Shown one piece after another: positions 1 through 6,863 of a stretch of DNA of 8,301 nucleotides. Position 1 is the first letter of the stretch, and every line of letters begins with the position of its first letter. The notes beneath the pieces are model-generated. The model had not been told where the DNA came from. It did no database searches and saw only the letters and a list, made by a program, of their open reading frames with translations. The DNA lies in NCBI GenBank assembly GCA_002341315.1, contig DDNV01000082.1, forward strand, positions 1 to 8,301, in the 5' to 3' direction. The DNA is from Cellvibrionales bacterium UBA2511 (lineage in GTDB: Bacteria > Pseudomonadota > Gammaproteobacteria > Pseudomonadales > Porticoccaceae). The translations under genes were made by a program, and so were the position numbers.

Positions 1-1941
1 GCGATTACCACGCTACCTGGCAGGGAGCACCTGGAAAACCTGATCTTTGTAGTGAACTGTAATTTACAGCGTCTAGATGGGCCGGTGCGCGGTAATGGCA
101 AGATCATTCAGGAGCTCGAAGGGGTCTTTCGCGGAGCGGGCTGGAACGTCATCAAGGTTGTATGGGGCCGTCTCTGGGATCCATTGTTTGAGAAAGACCA
201 GACGGGCTTGTTGCAGCAACGGATGGATGAAACCTGCGATGGCGATTACCAGAACTACAAGCACAATGGTGGTGCCTATACCCGGGAACATTTTTTCGGG
301 GCGTATCCAGAGCTGAAGTCATTGGTTGAAGATCTCAGCGACCGGGACATTATGTATCTGAACCGCGGCGGACACGATCCCTACAAGGTTTATGCTGCCT
401 ATGCCGAGGCGCTGGCCCACAAAGGCCAGCCCACCGTAATTCTGGCGAAAACGGTGAAAGGTTACGGGATGGGCGTGGGTGAAGCGTCCAATGATACCCA
501 CTCCATCAAGAAACTTGATCTGGAGGGACTCAAACATTTCCGCGATCGTTTCGGAATCCCGATTGCGGATGACGATCTGGAGAAGGTGCCCTATTATCGG
601 CCACCTGAAGACAGCCCTGAAATGATGTATATGAAAAAGCGGCGCGAGTCGCTGGGGGGCCCGGTTCCCTCGCGGCGGGCAGATTTCACATCACTTGAGA
701 TACCCGCTCTGGAGGACTTTGACAAGTTGCTTGAGGGCAGTGGGGATCGCAAGGTATCCACCACCATGACCTTTGTGCGACAGCTTGGGATGTTGGTCAA
801 GGACAAAAAAATCGGCGAGCGGGTTGTACCCATTGTGCCCGATGAAGCGCGAACCTTCGGTATGGAGGGCATGTTCAGGCAATTGGGCATTTACTCTTCG
901 GCGGGCCAGAAGTATGTGCCCCAGGATCGCGACCAGATCATGTACTACAAGGAGGACAAGCGCGGCCAGATTCTTGAAGAGGGGATAACCGAAGCCGGCG
1001 CATTTTCCGCGTGGATTGCGTTGGCGACGGCCTACAGCAATTACGATTGCCCCATGATCCCTTTCTATGTGTTTTATTCCATGTTTGGTTTTCAGCGCAT
1101 CGGTGACTTTGCCTGGGCTGCGGGCGATATGCAGGCCCGGGGATTCCTGATCGGTGCGACCTCGGGGCGAACGACGTTGAATGGCGAGGGCCTGCAGCAT
1201 CAGGATGGGCACAGCCACCTGCTGGCCAATACCGTGCCGAACTGCCGAACCTATGATCCGGCCTATGGCTACGAGCTGGTGGTGATTATCCAGAACGGCT
1301 TGAGGGCGATGTATCAAGATCGGGAAAACTGCTTCTATTACATCACCACCATGAACGAAAATTATGAACAGCCTGCTATACCAAAAGGGGTTGAAGAGGG
1401 TATCGTCAAGGGAATCTACCTGTTGGAAGAGGGAAAGAATACCAAGCTGAGGGTTCAGCTGATGGGCGCCGGGGCAATCCTGAATGAAGTCCGGGCGGCA
1501 GCGGAGATTCTCAGGAATAAATTCAAGGTGGCAGCGGATATCTGGAGCCTGACCAGCGTCAATCAGCTGGCGCGCGATGGGCAGGCGGCTCAACGCTGGA
1601 ATCGAATGCATCCCGAGAGCGAGCCGAAGATACCTTACATTACTGCGCAATTGCAGGACAGAAAAGGACCTGTGGTGGTGGCTACGGACTATGTCAAAAC
1701 CTATACCGAGCAGCTTCGCGCCTTTATTCCTGGCAATTACCATGTGTTGGGTACAGATGGCTTCGGTCGCAGTGACAGTCGTGAAAAGCTGCGCCATTTC
1801 TTCGAAATTGACCGTTATTTCATTGCGGTGGCGGCGCTGGGCGCGCTGGCCGACGAAGGAAAAATAGAAAAATCCCTGGTTACCAAGGCCATTAAAGAGT
1901 TCGGCCTTGATCCGGATAAAGCCAATCCACTGTGCTGTTGA
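1..1941 (+). CDS. aceE: Pyruvate dehydrogenase E1 component, homodimeric type (5' end outside window)
   Basis: This is the thiamine-diphosphate-dependent E1 subunit that decarboxylates pyruvate and reductively acetylates the lipoyl groups of E2 in the cytoplasmic pyruvate dehydrogenase complex. The frame is open from base 1, so the gene is cut by the window edge. 646 residues are visible and the E. coli protein has 887. With an offset of 240 the landmarks fall on E. coli numbering: the NCNLQRLDGPV stretch ending the Mg/ThDP motif (bases 55-87), the loop histidine equivalent to H407 (499-501), D521/E522 in DEARTFGMEG (841-846), the cofactor-activating glutamate E571 (991-993) and H640 in GLQHQDGHSH (1198-1200). 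All are intact. The GDG half of the cofactor motif lies upstream of the window. The GTG at 52 is internal to the conserved region and is not a start. The protein ends in an unusual Cys-Cys. aceF follows after 15 bases, which indicates an aceEF operon. Confidence 0.97.
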   Translation, partial: AITTLPGREHLENLIFVVNCNLQRLDGPVRGNGKIIQELEGVFRGAGWNVIKVVWGRLWDPLFEKDQTGLLQQRMDETCDGDYQNYKHNGGAYTREHFFGAYPELKSLVEDLSDRDIMYLNRGGHDPYKVYAAYAEALAHKGQPTVILAKTVKGYGMGVGEASNDTHSIKKLDLEGLKHFRDRFGIPIADDDLEKVPYYRPPEDSPEMMYMKKRRESLGGPVPSRRADFTSLEIPALEDFDKLLEGSGDRKVSTTMTFVRQLGMLVKDKKIGERVVPIVPDEARTFGMEGMFRQLGIYSSAGQKYVPQDRDQIMYYKEDKRGQILEEGITEAGAFSAWIALATAYSNYDCPMIPFYVFYSMFGFQRIGDFAWAAGDMQARGFLIGATSGRTTLNGEGLQHQDGHSHLLANTVPNCRTYDPAYGYELVVIIQNGLRAMYQDRENCFYYITTMNENYEQPAIPKGVEEGIVKGIYLLEEGKNTKLRVQLMGAGAILNEVRAAAEILRNKFKVAADIWSLTSVNQLARDGQAAQRWNRMHPESEPKIPYITAQLQDRKGPVVVATDYVKTYTEQLRAFIPGNYHVLGTDGFGRSDSREKLRHFFEIDRYFIAVAALGALADEGKIEKSLVTKAIKEFGLDPDKANPLCC

Positions 1942-1956
1942 AAACGAGAATAAACT

Positions 1957-3714
1957 GTGACTTCTGAAACAATCCTGGTACCTGATCTCGGTGGCGCTGA
2001 TACGGTCGACGTCATTGAGCTATGTGTTGCGGTGGGTGATACCGTGGCACTGGAGCAATCCCTCATCGTATTGGAGTCCGATAAAGCCACCATGGATGTC
2101 CCGAGCCCTCAAGCGGGTCAGGTCAAAAAGCTGTTGGTGAAGGAGGGAGACAAGGTCAGTGAAGGGTCCCCCATCCTCGAAATTGAGAAAACAGCGGATG
2201 CAGCGGAAGAGTCCGCTGCTTCCGACAAACAGGATGATGCTGCACAGCCAGAAGAAAAAGATGAGAGCCCTGACGGTGTAGAAAAGGACTCTGAAGCTGT
2301 AGACAAGCCTGACAGCCAGGCCGAGTCCTCCACGACTAGAGGCCAGGCTGTTGAAGAAGATGTGCTGGTGCCAGACATCGGCGGTGCCGATGCGGTTGAA
2401 GTCATCGAAGTTATGGCAGCCTCAGGAGATCAGTTGGCCGAAGGCGATGGCATTCTGGTGATGGAAACGGATAAGGCCAGTATGGAATTGCCGGCACCCT
2501 TTGCCGGGGAATTAGTCAGTGTGACGGTCAAAGTGGGTGACAAGATCGCCACTGGAGACAAGATTGCCCGCATGAAAATAATGCCGGACTCAGATCAACC
2601 CGGCACTACAGATAAGACAGCAGGGCCTGATGAAAAGGCAGGCGTGGGCAGTGCGTCCAGTCCTTCGGAAAAAGCCGGTTCCACATCCGATTCCTCTGAA
2701 ACCGATATTTCTTCCGGTAAAAAATCGGACGTGGCAGAAGCGCCTGTGGCCAGCGAGGAATCTTCCAAACCGGATGCAGCGTCGACAAGAGATGATGTCG
2801 CAGCCGAGGTCTATGCCGGCCCCGCTTCGCGGGCACTGGCCCGAGAGCTAGGTGTTGATTTGCGGAAGGTTTCCGGCTCCGGGCCGCGCAATCGTATTCT
2901 CAAGGAAGATCTGCACAAATATGTCAAAAATGCGGTGGCAAAGTCAGAAAATGCTGCTGTCTCCGGCACAACAGGCGCGGGGATTCCAGCCATACCCTCG
3001 GTGGATTTCGCCAGGTTTGGTGAAATTGAGATGGTGCCGCTGCAGAAAATTCACAAACTGACGGCTGCAAACATGCAGCGCAGCTGGCTTAACGTGCCCC
3101 ACGTTACGCAATTTGATGAGGCCGATATTACGGAGCTTGAAGCCTTTCGCCATAAACTCAAGGCTGAGGCCGAGAAAAGGAACTCCCGGCTTACCCTGCT
3201 GCCATTTCTGCTCAAGGCCTGTGGCCATGCCCTGGCGGTCAATACCTCGTTCAATCGCTCTCTCGCCAGTGATGGCGAACATTTTGTCGAGAAAAAATAT
3301 ATCCATATTGGTGTGGCAGTTGATACTCCCCGGGGGCTGGTCGTGCCGGTGATTCGCGACGTGGATCGCAAGGGACTCTGGGAGCTGACCGATGAAGTCA
3401 ATGAAATGGCAGTCAAAGCCCGCGAAGGCAAACTGTCAGCCGCTGAAATGCAAGGCGGCTGTTTCACGATTTCCAGTTTGGGAGCGATCGGTGGCAATGG
3501 TTTTACGCCGATTGTGAATGCACCCGAGGCGGCCATCCTCGGCGTTTCGAAATCCCAGATCAAACCGGTCTGGGATGGCGCAGAGTTTCAGCCGAAGCTG
3601 ATGTTGCCGCTGAGTGTTTCCTATGACCACCGTATTGTGAATGGTGCCGATTGTGGCCGTTTCTTTACCTGCCTCGTTGACGTGATCGCCGATATACGCC
3701 GGTTGTTGCTGTAG
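1957..3714 (+). CDS. aceF: Pyruvate dehydrogenase E2, dihydrolipoyl acetyltransferase with two lipoyl domains
   Basis: This subunit carries acetyl groups on swinging lipoyl arms and transfers them to CoA, forming the core of the pyruvate dehydrogenase complex. The 585 residues show: lipoyl domain 1 (about 4-77, lipoyl-lysine K43 in ESDKATM), an acidic linker (78-134), lipoyl domain 2 (about 135-208, K173 in ETDKASM), a Ser/Asp/Lys-rich linker (209-283), a peripheral subunit-binding domain (about 286-323, ASRALARELGVDL onward) and the catalytic domain (about 355-585). The active-site motif is DHRIVNG, with histidine H558 (bases 3628-3630) and N562 where many E2 proteins have Asp. As I recall, Azotobacter E2p has the same Asn. 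E. coli AceF has three lipoyl domains, so two is a shorter layout. The start is GTG, with a weak GAGA ribosome site at 1946-1949. It lies 15 bases after aceE, with no lpd behind it. Confidence 0.97.
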   Translation: MTSETILVPDLGGADTVDVIELCVAVGDTVALEQSLIVLESDKATMDVPSPQAGQVKKLLVKEGDKVSEGSPILEIEKTADAAEESAASDKQDDAAQPEEKDESPDGVEKDSEAVDKPDSQAESSTTRGQAVEEDVLVPDIGGADAVEVIEVMAASGDQLAEGDGILVMETDKASMELPAPFAGELVSVTVKVGDKIATGDKIARMKIMPDSDQPGTTDKTAGPDEKAGVGSASSPSEKAGSTSDSSETDISSGKKSDVAEAPVASEESSKPDAASTRDDVAAEVYAGPASRALARELGVDLRKVSGSGPRNRILKEDLHKYVKNAVAKSENAAVSGTTGAGIPAIPSVDFARFGEIEMVPLQKIHKLTAANMQRSWLNVPHVTQFDEADITELEAFRHKLKAEAEKRNSRLTLLPFLLKACGHALAVNTSFNRSLASDGEHFVEKKYIHIGVAVDTPRGLVVPVIRDVDRKGLWELTDEVNEMAVKAREGKLSAAEMQGGCFTISSLGAIGGNGFTPIVNAPEAAILGVSKSQIKPVWDGAEFQPKLMLPLSVSYDHRIVNGADCGRFFTCLVDVIADIRRLLL

Positions 3715-3731
3715 GCCCGTCGAGGACACAA

Positions 3732-3776
3732 CAAAACGTTGTCTTCCTCAGCCTGATGGGGGAAGACAGCGTTTTG
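3732..3776 (+). terminator. Hairpin terminator after aceF
   Basis: The arms CAAAACGTTGTCTTCC (3732-3747) and GGAAGACAGCGTTTTG (3761-3776) pair over 16 positions with one G-U wobble. They enclose a 13-base loop. The hairpin begins 17 bases after the aceF stop codon. The T tract is only four bases and lies inside the 3' arm, so the termination strength is uncertain. The stem itself is clear. Its place argues that the aceEF transcript ends here. Confidence 0.65.
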
Positions 3777-3818
3777 GAACTGATCGCCCATCCCGGGTTC
3801 TAACCTCTGAGTTATGTG

Positions 3819-3842
3819 CCAATAACGGCGTGCCGTATTTGG
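3819..3842. repeat. Imperfect 24-bp inverted repeat upstream of the DUF4864-like gene
   Basis: The half-sites CCAATAACGGCG and, on the other strand, CCAAATACGGCA match at 9 of 12 positions around a centre at 3830/3831. The repeat ends 27 bases before the ATG at 3870. It could be a regulator binding site or a small 5' leader hairpin, with ACGG/CCGT as the stable pairing. No regulator is identifiable from this window, and a repeat of this quality can arise by chance. Confidence 0.3.
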
Positions 3843-3869
3843 CCTGTTCAAGCGACCAGAGAAACCGCT

Positions 3870-4328
3870 ATGGCAATTCAACGTTTCCACCTGATTTTCT
3901 GCAGTTCTGTCATCATTGCCATCTTTATGGCTCTGATACTCTCCCCTGCTGTCGCGGCCAAGGAAAACCTGTTGAGTGAGTCCGATCAGCAGGCGGTGCA
4001 ACAGGTGATTGAAGGCCAGATTTCGGCTTTCAAAACCGATGATTACAGTACCGCCTACTCTTTTGCTGCGCCGAATGTCAGGCATGCATTCCCGTCGGTC
4101 CAGATGTTTATCGAGATGGTGCGCAGTCAATACATGCCGCTCTACCGACCTGTATCCTATCTGTTTGGCAGAAATACCCTCTCGGAAGGCCGTGTTTACC
4201 AGGAGTTGATTGTCACTGACCCCAATCGCCAGTTATGGCAGATTATTTATACCCTTCGGCAGCAGGACGATAAGACCTGGAAAGTAACGAATGTTGTGAT
4301 GTATCCCTATGACGGTGTATCCGCCTAG
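3870..4328 (+). CDS. Exported protein resembling DUF4864, function unknown
   Basis: The product is 152 residues. An N-terminal signal peptide is visible: MAIQRF, a hydrophobic core at about 8-24, and a probable cleavage after SPAVAA near residue 30. The mature part of about 122 residues should be periplasmic or secreted. It starts with a helical LLSESDQQAVQQVIEGQISAF stretch, then DDYSTAYSFAAPNVRHAFPS, and ends with strand-like sequence around QLWQIIYTLRQQDDKTWKVTNV. This pattern fits the DUF4864 family, which has an NTF2-like look. That assignment is from memory of the family and no catalytic residues are known to me. I chose the ATG at 3870 because it starts the signal peptide cleanly and has a GAGA-type site about eight bases upstream. 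The in-frame GTG at 3816 would add 18 residues that spoil the signal peptide. The gene stands alone between two terminators. Confidence 0.8.
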   Translation: MAIQRFHLIFCSSVIIAIFMALILSPAVAAKENLLSESDQQAVQQVIEGQISAFKTDDYSTAYSFAAPNVRHAFPSVQMFIEMVRSQYMPLYRPVSYLFGRNTLSEGRVYQELIVTDPNRQLWQIIYTLRQQDDKTWKVTNVVMYPYDGVSA

Positions 4329-4377
4329 GTCGCCGTTGCAGACGTATTGCCGTTGTGAAATCGGCATTGTCGGTTGG

Positions 4378-4399
4378 TTTATCCATCTCGGTGGATAAA
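4378..4399. repeat. Small hairpin beside the convergent terminator
   Basis: TTTATCCAT (4378-4386) pairs with GTGGATAAA (4391-4399) over nine positions, including one G-U pair, around the four-base loop CTCG. It lies 20 bases before the strong bidirectional hairpin, within the short region between the two convergent genes. It has no T tract of its own, so it is not a terminator by itself. It may stabilise transcript ends. Confidence 0.4.
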
Positions 4400-4419
4400 T
4401 CGGGTGACATTTCCAGCAC

Positions 4420-4450
4420 AAAAAAACCGGGCTTTCCAGCCCGGTTTTTT
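4420..4450. terminator. Bidirectional intrinsic terminator between convergent genes
   Basis: AAAAAACCGGGCT (4421-4433) and AGCCCGGTTTTTT (4438-4450) form a perfect 13-bp stem with the four-base loop TTCC. The GC-rich core is flanked by six T bases read on either strand. It lies 92 bases after the stop codon of the DUF4864-like gene on the plus strand and 25 bases after the deaD stop codon on the minus strand. It should therefore end both transcripts. Confidence 0.93.
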
Positions 4451-4474
4451 AGCCCGATTGCCCTGGGTAAAAAA

Positions 4475-6289
4475 TTACTTTTTCGCCGGTCGCGAGCCAC
4501 TTCGTTTTTGGGCGGTTTCCGGTTTTCTGGCCCGTGGTTTGCCCCCAGGTTTGGTTTTCAGTGACAGCTTTCCTTTCGATGGTGGTGGTCTGTGACCACT
4601 TTCTCCTCCGAGGGGGCTCAGTTTCATCGGCTGTTGGCAAACCCTGACCTTGTTTTTCAGGTGATTGAGCAATTCAGGTGGCATGCCTTCGGGCAGGTCA
4701 ACTGTACTGTGATCATCATACAGTTTGATCTGTCCGATATAGCGGCTTTCAATGTCGGCTTCGTTGGCAATGGCGCCGACGATATCGCCGGGCGTAACAC
4801 CGTGATTCTTGCCGACTTCCATGCGGTATGTGGTCATCTCAAACTCGCCGAACTCGTCGCGTTGCTTGCGTTTGTCGGTGGGTCTTTCCTTGCGTTTCTG
4901 ACTGCGGTCACGGGGTGAAGCATCAGATCTTTTGTCGCGACCAATGGATTTTTCGTGGCTGGCCACTTCAATTGACGCCAGTTTTGGAAAGAGCGGACGT
5001 TCCTGCTGCAGTTGCCATGCCATAGCCGCAGCGATATCAGACATGGACAGTTCGCGGTCGTGCGCCATTCCTTCCAGCAACTCACGAAAACGGTCGAGAT
5101 CCTGGGTATCGAGATTGCGCAGAATATGCTCCTGGAACTGCTGAACCCGCTGGGTGCTCACCTGTTCGCCGGTGGGCAATTCCATCGATGTCACTTGCTG
5201 ACCCGTTGACTTCTCAATGGCGCGCAGCAGATGCCGTTCTTTGGGAGCGACAAACAGAATCGCACAGCCCTCCCGACCGGCGCGACCGGTGCGACCAATC
5301 CGGTGGACGTAGGATTCATTGTCGTAGGGGATATCGTAGTTGACCACGTGGCTAATGCGATCAACGTCCAGTCCCCGCGCTGCCACATCGGTGGCAACGA
5401 CGATATCGACATCACCTTTCTTCAGTCGATTGACGGTGCGTTCGCGCAGGGCCTGACTCAAATCACCGTTCAATGCCGCTGCAGAGAATCCCCTCGCTTC
5501 CAGTTTTTCAGCGAGTTCGACGGTGGTGGATTTGGTGCGCACAAAAATCAGCATGCCATCAAATTCTTCCACTTCCAGAATCCGGGTGAGGGCATCCAGT
5601 TTATGGCGGCCCTGTACCATCAGGTAACGTTGGCTGATCCGCTCCACGGTACGGGTTTTGGCGGCGATACTGACTTCTCTGGCATCGCCGAGGTATTTCT
5701 TCACCACACGGCGTATAGCCGGGGGCATGGTGGCCGAAAACAGCGCTCGCTGACAGGTGGAAGGGGTTTCCGCCAGAATGGTTTCCACGTCGTCAATAAA
5801 GCCCATGCGCAACATCTCATCGGCTTCGTCCAGCACCAGTGCGCGGAGTTTGCTCAGATCCAGACTGCGACGTCGCAAGTGGTCCAGAATACGCCCCGGC
5901 GTGCCGACAATCACCTGCACCCCGCGCTGCAATCCGCGCAATTGGCCGCGCATATCCTGGCCACCATAAATGGGCAATACGTGGAAGCTCTTCAGATGAC
6001 GGGCGTACGTCTGGAAAGCCTCGGCAACCTGAATGGCCAGTTCGCGGGTGGGGGCCAACACCATAATCTGTGGTGCTGACTGGCTGCTATCCAGTCGGCT
6101 CAGTAATGGTAATGCAAAGGCTGCGGTTTTACCGGTGCCGGTCTGTGCTATACCGAGCAGGTTGGCGCCTTCCAGCAGTATCGGAATGCTCTGGGCCTGA
6201 ATGGGAGAAGGTTGTTCATAACCGAGTTCCTGAACAGCCTGAAGCACTGGTTTGGAGATGCCCAGTGATGCAAAATCGGGGGAATACAT
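4475..6289 (-). CDS. deaD: Cold-shock type DEAD-box RNA helicase DeaD (CsdA)
   Basis: This is an ATP-dependent RNA helicase that unwinds structured RNA. In E. coli DeaD acts in large-subunit ribosome assembly and mRNA turnover at low temperature. The product is 604 residues (E. coli 629). Motifs in order: Q motif (6-31), Walker A AQTGTGKT (48-55), PTRELA (80-85), TPGR (130-133), DEAD (154-157), SAT (185-187), DVAARGLD (301-308) and HRIGRTGRAGR (329-339). A charged Lys/Arg linker (about 446-477) leads to the DbpA/CsdA-like RNA-binding domain (about 483-557, with GAIANEADIESRYIGQIKL). A basic Lys/Arg/Pro/Gly tail follows. The GAIANE...SRYIG segment separates DeaD from RhlE, RhlB and SrmB. I chose ATG 6289. 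A TTG at 6334 would add 15 unconserved residues and overlaps the likely promoter -10. A strong terminator follows the stop. Confidence 0.95.
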   Translation of the reverse strand: MYSPDFASLGISKPVLQAVQELGYEQPSPIQAQSIPILLEGANLLGIAQTGTGKTAAFALPLLSRLDSSQSAPQIMVLAPTRELAIQVAEAFQTYARHLKSFHVLPIYGGQDMRGQLRGLQRGVQVIVGTPGRILDHLRRRSLDLSKLRALVLDEADEMLRMGFIDDVETILAETPSTCQRALFSATMPPAIRRVVKKYLGDAREVSIAAKTRTVERISQRYLMVQGRHKLDALTRILEVEEFDGMLIFVRTKSTTVELAEKLEARGFSAAALNGDLSQALRERTVNRLKKGDVDIVVATDVAARGLDVDRISHVVNYDIPYDNESYVHRIGRTGRAGREGCAILFVAPKERHLLRAIEKSTGQQVTSMELPTGEQVSTQRVQQFQEHILRNLDTQDLDRFRELLEGMAHDRELSMSDIAAAMAWQLQQERPLFPKLASIEVASHEKSIGRDKRSDASPRDRSQKRKERPTDKRKQRDEFGEFEMTTYRMEVGKNHGVTPGDIVGAIANEADIESRYIGQIKLYDDHSTVDLPEGMPPELLNHLKNKVRVCQQPMKLSPLGGESGHRPPPSKGKLSLKTKPGGKPRARKPETAQKRSGSRPAKK

Positions 6290-6333
6290 AAATACGCCTG
6301 TATGGCCGTAGGCCGGATGAAAATAGGGGCGCA

Positions 6334-6363
6334 AGTATACGCGTATCGCTATGAGGGATAAAG
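6334..6363 (-). promoter_or_regulatory. Candidate deaD promoter
   Basis: Read on the minus strand, TATACT (plus positions 6334-6339) is a good -10 match. A weak -35, TTTATC, lies 17 bases upstream. Transcription would start near 6327 and leave a leader of just under 40 bases before the ATG at 6289. The palindrome ATACGCGTAT (6337-6346) overlaps the -10. A GGCC-GTA-GGCC mini-hairpin (6304-6314) lies in the leader. This is a pattern match only, but a separate promoter is plausible in the 105-base gap upstream of deaD. Confidence 0.4.
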
Positions 6364-6394
6364 AATTTTTCCGTTCCCGGCAGGTGTGAATGAG

Positions 6395-6844
6395 CTATTT
6401 CGGTCTCGCCTCCAGCAGTCTGTCCAGCACATTGGCAAACTGCTGGCGCTCGGTATGACCTAGGCTGCCGGGGCCACCTTTGACCTCGCCGGTATTGCGC
6501 AATTCTTCCATCAGGTTACGCATGGCCAGCCGCTGGCGAATATTTGCCGGGGTAAAGTGCTCTCCCCTGGGACCAATGACCTGTGCGCCCTTATCAACGG
6601 TTTCCGCCGCCAGCGGAATATCCCCGGTGACCACAATATCGCCGGGCAAAACCTGTTGAGCGATATAGTTATCTGCCACATCAAATCCGCTTTCTACCTG
6701 CCGGGCTTTGATCAGTGGTGAAGGGGGTACCTTCACCAGGTGATTGGCAACCAGTGTCAACGGAACCTGGCAGCGCTGCGCCGCCCGAAAAAGGATTTCC
6801 TTGATAGGGTTTGGGCAGGCATCGGCATCGACCCAGATATGCAT
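6395..6844 (-). CDS. yaiI: YaiI/YqxD family protein (UPF0178, DUF188)
   Basis: This is a 149-residue soluble protein of the conserved UPF0178 family, whose biological role is not established. The family is thought to have a PIN/NYN-like fold, so a nuclease activity has been suggested but is not proven. Characteristic features are all present: the N-terminal WVDADACPNPIKEILFRAA (D6, D8, C10), VANHLVKVPPS (32-42), GFDVADNYI (53-61, D55 and D58), VVTGDIPLAAE (71-81, D75), GPRGEHFTPANIRQRLAMRN (91-110) and a short GGPGSL segment. The length is normal for the family. The start at ATG 6844 is decided by a strong AAGGAG site six bases upstream. A TTG at 6871 would add nine unconserved residues and overlap the upstream gene. 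It lies 19 bases after the transporter gene and is probably cotranscribed with it. Confidence 0.93.
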   Translation of the reverse strand: MHIWVDADACPNPIKEILFRAAQRCQVPLTLVANHLVKVPPSPLIKARQVESGFDVADNYIAQQVLPGDIVVTGDIPLAAETVDKGAQVIGPRGEHFTPANIRQRLAMRNLMEELRNTGEVKGGPGSLGHTERQQFANVLDRLLEARPK

Positions 6845-6849
6845 TGGAA

Positions 6850-6855
6850 CTCCTT
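6850..6855 (-). promoter_or_regulatory. Strong ribosome binding site of yaiI
   Basis: On the minus strand AAGGAG lies five bases before the ATG that ends at 6844. It sits in the 19-base gap after the transporter stop codon. It decides the yaiI start in favour of this ATG over the TTG at 6871, and it suggests that yaiI is translated independently within a shared transcript. Confidence 0.8.
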
Positions 6856-6863
6856 GTTTCGGG

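Noticed and set aside
691..1797. Long open frame of 368 codons on the minus strand inside aceE
   Set aside because: It lies wholly antisense to strongly conserved aceE sequence, has no recognisable domain, and is explained by codon bias in the real gene.
1987..2520. Internal repeat within aceF
   Set aside because: This is the expected pair of homologous lipoyl domains, not a recent DNA duplication. The two copies differ widely at the base level.
3640..3642. Asn instead of Asp in the E2 catalytic DHRxxDG motif, suggesting a disabled enzyme
   Set aside because: From memory, the well-studied Azotobacter E2p has the same Asn and is active. The essential histidine is present, so this is a known variant.
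5231..6079. Open frame of 282 codons on the plus strand inside deaD
   Set aside because: It is antisense to the conserved helicase core, and its translation shows no family features.
6290..6334. Longer DeaD from a TTG start at 6334
   Set aside because: The added 15 residues match nothing typical of DeaD, and the TTG coincides with the likely promoter. The ATG at 6289 places the Q motif at the usual distance.
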